DNA of 64,000 nucleotides from Flavimobilis sp052324925 (GTDB taxonomy: Bacteria > Actinomycetota > Actinomycetes > Actinomycetales > Cellulomonadaceae): NCBI GenBank assembly GCA_052324925.1, contig JBQPRE010000002.1. One strand, written 5' to 3'. Below are positions 57,154 to 64,000 of this stretch, in pieces (the stretch's first letter is position 1; each line of letters begins with the position of its first letter). A program made the translations under genes and the position numbers. Below the pieces are notes generated by a model, which saw nothing but the letters and a program-made list of their open reading frames with translations, was not told the DNA's origin and ran no database searches.

Positions 57154-57474
57154 GTGAAGAAGCACCGCTCCATGCTCGCGCTCGCCACCTCGGGCGCTCT
57201 CATCCTCGCGACGACGTCTCCGGCCTCGGCCGCGGTCGTCGACGACGTGGCGACCGCCCCGACGTACGCCGCCTCGGCCGCGTACTCCGTCGCAGCCCAT
57301 GACGATGTCGTCGCGGGCAACGCGACACCTGCGGCAGTTCCCGCGGTCGTCGCCACCGCATTCATCGCCGGGGCCGCCGCCGGTGCGGGCAAGGTCGTCG
57401 CCGGTTGGGCGGCGAAGAAGGTCATCGGCATCTGGGACACGGCCCCCGCGCTGTCCGCAGGAATGCTCGACTGA
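57154..57474 (+). CDS. Secreted hydrophobic peptide precursor, SDP-like toxin candidate
   Basis: The 106-residue precursor has a signal peptide (MKKHRS, then LALATSGALILATTSPASA, cleavage near residue 26). A neutral pro-region is followed by a hydrophobic/amphipathic segment (about residues 60-94) with Gly-zipper-like spacing (IAGAAAGAGKVVAGWAAKKV) and an acidic end (AGMLD). It has no cysteine. The size, signal and internal hydrophobic segment resemble SdpC-type toxin precursors, and the next two genes are SdpA- and SdpB-like. GTG 57154 has AAAGGAAG upstream. Toxin function is inference. Confidence 0.65.
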   Translation: MKKHRSMLALATSGALILATTSPASAAVVDDVATAPTYAASAAYSVAAHDDVVAGNATPAAVPAVVATAFIAGAAAGAGKVVAGWAAKKVIGIWDTAPALSAGMLD

Positions 57475-57479
57475 CCGCC

Positions 57480-57511
57480 GCCACGGGGCAGGGCACGCCC
57501 TGCCCCGTGGC
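57480..57511 (+). terminator. Strong intercistronic hairpin after peptide gene (attenuator-like)
   Basis: GCCACGGGGCAGGGC-AC-GCCCTGCCCCGTGGC (15-bp stem) lies just after the precursor stop and before the maturation genes. It could cut transcription partially or protect the peptide mRNA 3' end. Confidence 0.7.
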
Positions 57512-57534
57512 ACTCTCAGACAAGGACGACGACG

Positions 57535-58173
57535 ATGCCCACTCTCAAGGCGACGCTCGCCACTGGTGCAGGACTGACCCTCCTCGCCACCCACTTCGCC
57601 ATGACCGCGCTCCACGTCACCCCGGTCAACCCGCTCAAGGTCGAACATGAACGACTCGTGACGGCGTGGATCGGCCCCGTGTTCGAGCAGAACTGGAAGC
57701 TCTTCGCGCCGGACCCGATCGCGATCGACCAGGGCCTCCTCGTGCGTACCCGTGACGTGGCGGGCGTGGAAGGCTCGTTCGTCGATGTGACGACGCCCTT
57801 CCTCGAGGACAAGCACCACAACCTTCTGCCCACGCGTGCGGGGTATCAGGTCTCCGGGGTCATCACGCGCTTCATCGACGCACGTCAGACACTCCTCGAC
57901 GCAACCGACGCAGACGCGTCGGAAGTCGGTGTCTTCCTCACACCCGAGGATCTGGCGGGCGCGAGCCCGGAGGACACGGCCACCTACCGCGAGGCGCTGC
58001 GCGACCTTCGGGACACGGCGCGCCACCACGCGGGTGCACGCGAGGCCGCACAGGTGCAGCTGCGCCTGGTCCAGCATGTCTTCCCGAGATACTCCGACCG
58101 CGCCGACACGGGCATGGGAGAGATCTCGCACTCGACCTCCGAGTGGCTCGACGCGCACGGAGCGATCTCATGA
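57535..58173 (+). CDS. DUF5819/SdpA-like protein
   Basis: The 212-residue protein has one N-terminal helix (LATGAGLTLLATHFAMTAL) and the family signature PVFEQNWKLFAPDPIAIDQGL, then an extracytoplasmic region ending SHSTSEWLDAHGAIS. In SDP-type systems SdpA with SdpB is required to mature the secreted peptide. It overlaps the HTTM gene by ATGA. Confidence 0.82.
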   Translation: MPTLKATLATGAGLTLLATHFAMTALHVTPVNPLKVEHERLVTAWIGPVFEQNWKLFAPDPIAIDQGLLVRTRDVAGVEGSFVDVTTPFLEDKHHNLLPTRAGYQVSGVITRFIDARQTLLDATDADASEVGVFLTPEDLAGASPEDTATYREALRDLRDTARHHAGAREAAQVQLRLVQHVFPRYSDRADTGMGEISHSTSEWLDAHGAIS

Positions 58174-59216
58174 ACGCGCTTGCGACCGCAGTGCGGCGCC
58201 CGGTCGACCACCTCGTCGAGGTGTTGACGAGCACGCGTCACGGCCTCTACGGGATGTCCGCGCTGCGGATCCTCGTCGGGTCGATCATCCTCGTCGATCT
58301 CGCGATCCACGTCCCAGTCCGCTACGCCCTGTGGGGCCCCGACTCCTGGTACACCGTCGAGAAGATGGAGCGCGACGAGCGCCTCGGCCTCTCGCTCCTT
58401 GGGCTCGGCAACTCCTACCTCGCCGTTGACCTCGGGCTGCTCGCGCTCGCGGCCGCGGCCGCGCTGCTCGTCGTGGGCTGGCGTACCGCCTTCGTCACCC
58501 CGGCGCTCTGGGTGCTGCTGTGGGGTCTGCACGAGCGCAATCCGTACGTCACCAACGGCGGTGACAACCTCGTCCGGATCCTGCTCGTCTACATGATCTT
58601 TGCGCAGCTTGACGCGCACTGGTCGCTGAGTGCGCGCCGCCGGCGGCGCACGCGTGACCTCGGGCACGAGCAGCTCCAGCGCGCTGCGGGCCCACGCACG
58701 CTCGTGCACAACCTCGCGCTCGTCGCGTGCGTCGCGCAGGTGTGCGTCCTCTACCTCAGCTCGGGCCTCTTCAAGGCGCAGGGGCGCATGTGGCAGGAGG
58801 GGACCGCCGTGTACTACATCACGCGTGTCGCCGAGTACAACGCGTGGCCCGAGCTCACGGCCCTCCTCGTCCGCTCCCCGTTGACCATCACCGTGCTCAC
58901 CTACGGCTCGGTCCTGCTGCAGGTGGCGTTCGTCTTCTGCCTCACCAGCCGTCGCGCACGCCACCTCGTCTTCGTGGGTCTCCTCGGCATGCATGCCGGG
59001 ATCGGGCTACTCATGGGACTCCCCGTGTTCTCGGCCTTCATGATCGCCGCCGACGTCCTGCTCTTCACGGACGCCGAGTGGCGCCGCGGGCTCGCCCGGC
59101 TCGCCGCACTGCGACGGTCCGTCGCCCGCGAGCGGGCCGTTCCTGAGGCCGCCCTCGCTCCCGCAACGGGTTCGCTCCCTTCCCACCCCGGAGGCCCCCA
59201 TGCTGTCTTGTCATGA
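58170..59216 (+). CDS. HTTM-domain membrane protein (SdpB-like)
   Basis: The 348-residue polytopic protein has about seven or eight helices and the HTTM features (LRILVGSIILVDLAIHVPVR, WYTVEKMERDERLGLSLLGL, GDNLVRILLVYMIFAQLDAH, VLYLSSGLFKAQGRMWQEGT, VYYITRVAEYN). HTTM proteins include SdpB and the vitamin-K gamma-carboxylase group. With DUF5819 it is the presumed maturation factor of the peptide. It ends 17 bases inside the ABC ATPase gene. Confidence 0.88.
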   Translation: MNALATAVRRPVDHLVEVLTSTRHGLYGMSALRILVGSIILVDLAIHVPVRYALWGPDSWYTVEKMERDERLGLSLLGLGNSYLAVDLGLLALAAAAALLVVGWRTAFVTPALWVLLWGLHERNPYVTNGGDNLVRILLVYMIFAQLDAHWSLSARRRRRTRDLGHEQLQRAAGPRTLVHNLALVACVAQVCVLYLSSGLFKAQGRMWQEGTAVYYITRVAEYNAWPELTALLVRSPLTITVLTYGSVLLQVAFVFCLTSRRARHLVFVGLLGMHAGIGLLMGLPVFSAFMIAADVLLFTDAEWRRGLARLAALRRSVARERAVPEAALAPATGSLPSHPGGPHAVLS

Positions 59217-59880
59217 GCTGACGAAGACCTACCGTGGCCGTCGCGTCCTCGACGCCGCAAGCCTCGAGGCCCGCCCGGGTGCCGTGACGGGTCTGCTCGG
59301 CCCCAACGGCGCGGGCAAGACGACGCTCCTCAAGATTGTCCTCGGGCTCACGACCCCCGACTCGGGGCAGGTGAGAAGACCCGTCGAGCCAGCCGCGGTG
59401 GGATCGGCGCTCGAGGTCGCGGGCTTCCGTCGCGAGTCGCGCCTCGGGGCGGTGCTTGCGGCCGCGGCCACCCGTCGCGGGCTCACTGTCGATGTCACCG
59501 GCCTCCTTGAGCGAGTGGGCCTGCCAGACCCGCGCCAGCGCGTCTCCACACTGTCCCTCGGTATGACGCAGCGGCTGCGCGTCGCGATGGCCCTGCTCGG
59601 CCAGCCCGAGCTGCTCGTCCTCGACGAACCGCTCAACGGGCTCGACCCCCAGGGCATCAGGTGGCTGCGTGGCGTCATGCGGGCCGAGGCCGACCGCGGC
59701 ACCGCAGTCCTCGTCAGCTCCCACCTGCTCAACGAGGCGGAGCACATCGTTGACGACATTGTCGTCCTCGACCGTGGGCGCGTGGCCGCACAAGGCCCGC
59801 GGAACCACCTCCTGCCGGACGGCCAGCGGCTCGAGGACTTCTTCTTCCGCCTCACCGACCCCCTGGAGGTCCGCCCATGA
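59200..59880 (+). CDS. ABC transporter ATP-binding protein (peptide locus)
   Basis: The 226-residue ATPase has Walker A GPNGAGKTT, a Q-loop-less ALEVAGFRRES segment, degenerate signature LSLGMTQRL, Walker B LLVLDEP and switch VSSHLLNEAEH. This is the bacitracin/lantibiotic-immunity (CcmA) type. With the following permease it could give self-immunity or export. ATG 59200; it overlaps both neighbours. Confidence 0.93.
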   Translation: MLSCHELTKTYRGRRVLDAASLEARPGAVTGLLGPNGAGKTTLLKIVLGLTTPDSGQVRRPVEPAAVGSALEVAGFRRESRLGAVLAAAATRRGLTVDVTGLLERVGLPDPRQRVSTLSLGMTQRLRVAMALLGQPELLVLDEPLNGLDPQGIRWLRGVMRAEADRGTAVLVSSHLLNEAEHIVDDIVVLDRGRVAAQGPRNHLLPDGQRLEDFFFRLTDPLEVRP

Positions 59881-60623
59881 GCCTCACCCGCCACGTGCGC
59901 GCCGACGTGAGATCCGCTGCGACGACCCGCACCCTCCGCATCGCCCTTCCCGCGCTCACCCTGCTCGCAGCGCTCGTCACCGCAGGGCTCGTCACGACCT
60001 CGGGCACCGGCAACGCGGCGGTCGACGTACGGATGCCCTGGGGACAGGCCGAGACGCTCGTCGACCCGATTACGGGGCTGCTCCTCGCCGTCGTGCTCGC
60101 GGCGTTGTGGGGTGCGGCGCACCGCGACGGGGAGATCCTCTGGCACTACCTCGCTGACACTCGCCGCTGGCGCGTGGCCGCCTCGGCCGTCCTCGTCGCG
60201 TCGCTCGTCGGTGCATGCGCCGCGATCCTCACCGCGGGCGCGAAGATCCTCACCCTGCACGGGACCCTTCCCGCCGCTGTCGAGCCGGCGTGGTGGCATT
60301 CCGACCACGGCACGTGGGCGCTCGCGGGTGCGCTGCTCGCGGCGGTGACCCTTGCGATCGTCGCGACGTGTGCGGCGTTCCTCGTCCGGAACGCCGCGGG
60401 CGCGATCGGGGGCGTCCTCGGCTGGATCCTCGTCCTCGAGCCGCTCGTCGCGACCCTGCTCCCACGAGACGTCCGGATGTGGCTGCCCGGGCACGCGCTC
60501 AGCGCGGTGCGCGACCACGTCGACCAGGTCCCGACGGGTCAGGCGCTCGCCATCTCGCTCGGCTACACGCTCGTGCTCGTCGCGGTGACGCTCGTCGTCG
60601 TGCAGCGCCGTGACCCCGCGTGA
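59877..60623 (+). CDS. ABC transporter permease (ABC-2 type, peptide locus)
   Basis: The 248-residue protein has six predicted helices (LPALTLLAALVTAGLVTT, ITGLLLAVVLAALWGAA, ASAVLVASLVGACAAILTAG, ALAGALLAAVTLAIVATCAA and others) in the ABC-2 immunity-permease pattern. It starts with ATGA overlap after the ATPase and is convergent with the response-regulator gene, four bases away. Confidence 0.88.
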   Translation: MSLTRHVRADVRSAATTRTLRIALPALTLLAALVTAGLVTTSGTGNAAVDVRMPWGQAETLVDPITGLLLAVVLAALWGAAHRDGEILWHYLADTRRWRVAASAVLVASLVGACAAILTAGAKILTLHGTLPAAVEPAWWHSDHGTWALAGALLAAVTLAIVATCAAFLVRNAAGAIGGVLGWILVLEPLVATLLPRDVRMWLPGHALSAVRDHVDQVPTGQALAISLGYTLVLVAVTLVVVQRRDPA

Positions 60624-60627
60624 GGAG

Positions 60628-61263
60628 TCAGATCCACCCTTCGTCCCACGCGATGTCCGCGGCCTCCCGGCCCGTCGTCACCCCGAGGCGGCTGATGGCA
60701 CCCGAGACATAGTTGCGGACCGTCCCCTGCGCGAGCGAGAGCGTCGCGGCGATGTCCCGAGCGCTGCGTCCATCGCGCACGAGCGCGAGGACCTCGAGCT
60801 CGCGTTCGCTCAGCGGGCTCGTCCGGGCGGTGAGCGCGAGCGCCGCAACCTCGGGGTCGACATAGCGGTGCCCGGCATGGACATCGAGCACGATGGTGCC
60901 GAGGCGGTCGGCCGGGGTCGTCTTGAGGACGAACCCCGCCGCGCCGGCCTCGAGAGCCCGCCGCAGGAAGGTCGGGCGCGCGTGGCGCGTCATGACGACG
61001 ACGGCGATGCCCTCGGCGCGCAGCTGGGCGGTCGCAGCGAGGCCGTCGAGCACGGGCATGTCGAGGTCGAGGAGCGCGACGTGGGGGCGCACCTCCCGTG
61101 CCCGCGTGACGGCTTCGAGGCCGTCAGCGGCCTGGGCGACGACCCGGATGCCGGGCTGGAGGTCGAGCACCTGGGCGAGCGCCGAGCGCAGCAGCTGTTC
61201 GTCGTCCGCCACGAGGACGGTGACCTGCGGCTCGGCGGTGCGGGGGGCTGGCGTCGTCGTCAT
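60628..61263 (-). CDS. NarL/LuxR-type response regulator
   Basis: The 211-residue regulator has a receiver domain (VTVLVADDEQLLRSALAQVL; phospho-Asp in VALLDLDMPV; Lys in AGFVLKTTPADRL) and a LuxR HTH (LSERELEVLALVRDGRSARD, LSLAQGTVRNYVSGAISRLG). It is coupled to the kinase by ATGA and lies convergent with the peptide/ABC operon, so it likely controls it in response to peptide or envelope stress. ATG 61263. Confidence 0.93.
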   Translation of the reverse strand: MTTTPAPRTAEPQVTVLVADDEQLLRSALAQVLDLQPGIRVVAQAADGLEAVTRAREVRPHVALLDLDMPVLDGLAATAQLRAEGIAVVVMTRHARPTFLRRALEAGAAGFVLKTTPADRLGTIVLDVHAGHRYVDPEVAALALTARTSPLSERELEVLALVRDGRSARDIAATLSLAQGTVRNYVSGAISRLGVTTGREAADIAWDEGWI

Positions 61264-62507
61264 GGGGTGTCCGATCCGGTGAGGGTGAGCGTGAGGCGCC
61301 ATCCGTCGTCGACGGGGCCGTGCTCGAGCCGCATCCCTGCGGCGTGCGCACGTTCCGCAAGGCTCGCAAGGCCACCTCCGGGGGTGAGGCCGAGCTCGCT
61401 CGTCCGTGGCGGGCCAGGGTCTTCGAAGGTCACTCGTACCTCGGAACCGACTTGCGTGACGACGAGGTCGACGACGGAGGTCCCCGAGTGCCGCAGCACG
61501 TTCGTCGTCCCCTCGCGGACGAGGAGTGCGACGAGCCGGCGGGCCGCGGGCGGCACGGCGTCGAGCGGGCCGGCCACGCGCAGGGTGATGCCCGCAGCAG
61601 CGAGCACGTCCGCGGCACCTGTGACCTCGGCGGGGAGCTCGACGGCGCGGTACCCGTGCGCGATCTCACGCGTCTGGCGCAGCGCGTCGGCGGTCGCCGC
61701 GTAGATGTCGTCGACGATCTCGGCTGCTCGCGCCGCGTCGCCCTCGGAACCGCGCCGCAGAAGGGTGCGGGCCAGGTCGGCGCGCGTGAGGACGTTCTGC
61801 AGCTCAGAGCCCTGCACATCGTGCAGCTCGGCTGCGAACCGCAGGCGTTCCTCGGTCCGCACGAGAGCCATCGACGTGGTGCGCGAGCGTTCGAGCGTCA
61901 CGACGACGTCGAGCCACCACACCTGCCCGACCTGGACGACGAGCGCGGCGAGAGTGACCGCGAGCGGCGCGAGCCCCTCACCGGACCGGGTGAGCGCGGT
62001 TGCGAGCACGGACGGCGCCGCGACCGCGGCGACGAGAACCGCTGTGTGACGGCGCGCGAGCCGGGGCGGAGAACCGTCGGGCGAGCGCACGATCGCGGTG
62101 ACGGTGGCGTTGGCGATCGTCACGGCGACGGGGAGCGACCACAGCCACGCGGGACGGGCGGTGTCGATCCCGTGCCACAGGAGCCCGAGGCCGAGGCCCC
62201 CTCCGGCGACGATGGCCGCGGGGTGCGTGGTCCAGCGGGGCAGCCAGCCAGCAGCCCACCACCGTCGTGGCAGGAGGCCCGCGCGAACGAGGAGCGCGAG
62301 CTGTTGGAGCCAGAGGGCTGCGACCGTGAGCCAGACCCCGAACGTGACGATCGAGGCGACCGGGTTGTCGAAGGCGACGAGCAGGCCGGCGATCAGCGTG
62401 GGCGCGAACAATGACACGACCGTGTAGCCCTCGAACGTGCGGGGGACCGCCGCAGTGAGGGCGGCCGCGTCAGGCCCAGTCGTCGTCACGTCCGTCACGC
62501 CCGGCAT
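61260..62507 (-). CDS. DesK/NarX-type sensor histidine kinase
   Basis: The 415-residue kinase has five to six N-terminal helices without an extracellular domain, an H-box RFAAELHDVQGSELQNVLTR, and HATPase motifs (LLVREGTTNVLRHSGTS, PGGGLASLAERAHAAGM). Membrane-embedded sensing fits detection of a transporter state or lipid-linked signal. ATG 62507 chosen over the upstream 62534 start because the extra nine residues have no SD. Confidence 0.88.
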   Translation of the reverse strand: MPGVTDVTTTGPDAAALTAAVPRTFEGYTVVSLFAPTLIAGLLVAFDNPVASIVTFGVWLTVAALWLQQLALLVRAGLLPRRWWAAGWLPRWTTHPAAIVAGGGLGLGLLWHGIDTARPAWLWSLPVAVTIANATVTAIVRSPDGSPPRLARRHTAVLVAAVAAPSVLATALTRSGEGLAPLAVTLAALVVQVGQVWWLDVVVTLERSRTTSMALVRTEERLRFAAELHDVQGSELQNVLTRADLARTLLRRGSEGDAARAAEIVDDIYAATADALRQTREIAHGYRAVELPAEVTGAADVLAAAGITLRVAGPLDAVPPAARRLVALLVREGTTNVLRHSGTSVVDLVVTQVGSEVRVTFEDPGPPRTSELGLTPGGGLASLAERAHAAGMRLEHGPVDDGWRLTLTLTGSDTP

Positions 62508-62704
62508 GCTGTCATGCGTCCGGGGTGTCGGCAAGGCCGCGCCGGGGAACGTCGGCGGCGGGAACCGCGTAGGCTGGGTGGGATCGTGCGTCGCGTCGTC
62601 GCTGCGCGGCCGTGCCGTGAGGGCTGGCCGCGCTGCATCCGCCGCGAGAGCACCCCAGCACTCCAGAGATCCCCGGCTCCCAGAACAAGGCGGTCCAACT
62701 ACCC
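62508..62704. other. Intergenic region between histidine kinase and ettA
   Basis: This 197-bp divergent region contains TAGGCT (about 62569-62574), a possible plus-strand -10 for ettA. No hairpin, repeat or reading frame is convincing. Confidence 0.3.

Positions 62705-64000
<1,296 letters not shown>

Overview
The window is high-GC DNA from an actinobacterium. Gene content and order (clpS-DUF2017-murI-MBL-rdgB, orn beside tRNA-His, fused PntA with PntB, DUF3039, TrmB) suggest Micrococcales, possibly near Cellulomonadaceae or Sanguibacteraceae. That placement is inference from gene content, not a database match. Genes are densely packed, frequently start with GTG, and often overlap by 1-4 bases. 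No gene-free stretch exceeds 300 bases. The left-edge gene lacks its start and the right-edge gene (EttA-like) lacks its end.

Region 1 (1-25.8 kb) is a contractile injection system (CIS) locus. A 12-gene minus-strand operon runs from sheath (22886) to a zinc-ribbon membrane protein (10850). It encodes sheath, two tube proteins, a tail-assembly protein, a 57-residue DUF6760-like protein, a 990-residue low-complexity protein, a LysM linker, a VgrG-like spike, gp25, baseplate J and a gpI-like protein. Three plus-strand genes converge on it. Each encodes an N-terminal beta domain, one membrane helix, and an array of CarboxypepD_reg/Cna-B-like repeats that grows from about 5 to more than a dozen. 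A large LAL/LuxR regulator is transcribed divergently from the sheath gene. The arrangement looks like a cell-associated CIS with its own membrane-anchoring proteins.

Region 2 (25.8-33.7 kb) has an S4-domain protein, DUF3039 and a superfamily 2 helicase, then an accessory cassette (28.6-32.3 kb): a secreted peptide, a lipoprotein, a MacA-like adaptor, an ABC ATPase and an FtsX-like permease. ClpS, DUF2017 and a 50-residue membrane protein follow. An assembly defect (27 G plus 8 N) lies inside a large inverted repeat at 33.7 kb.

Region 3 (33.8-56.6 kb) is mostly core: murI, MBL hydrolase, rdgB, ABC-F, Nudix, trxA, tRNA-Leu, peroxiredoxin, GroES-like, tRNA-Lys, pntA-pntB, trmB, ATP-grasp, TrpB2, an acetyltransferase, a phosphotransferase, tRNA-His, orn, PAP2, tRNA-Arg, SulP, a pair of dynamin-like GTPases and an SSB paralogue.

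Region 4 (56.7-62.5 kb) is a second probable peptide-toxin locus. It has a DCC thiol oxidoreductase, a cysteine-free hydrophobic secreted peptide, a DUF5819/SdpA-like protein, an HTTM/SdpB-like protein and an ABC exporter. A convergent response regulator and histidine kinase probably form its sensing arm. The window closes in an EttA-type ABC-F gene.

Many genes have a TANNNT -10 box placed 6-7 bases before the start codon, which suggests leaderless mRNAs are common here.
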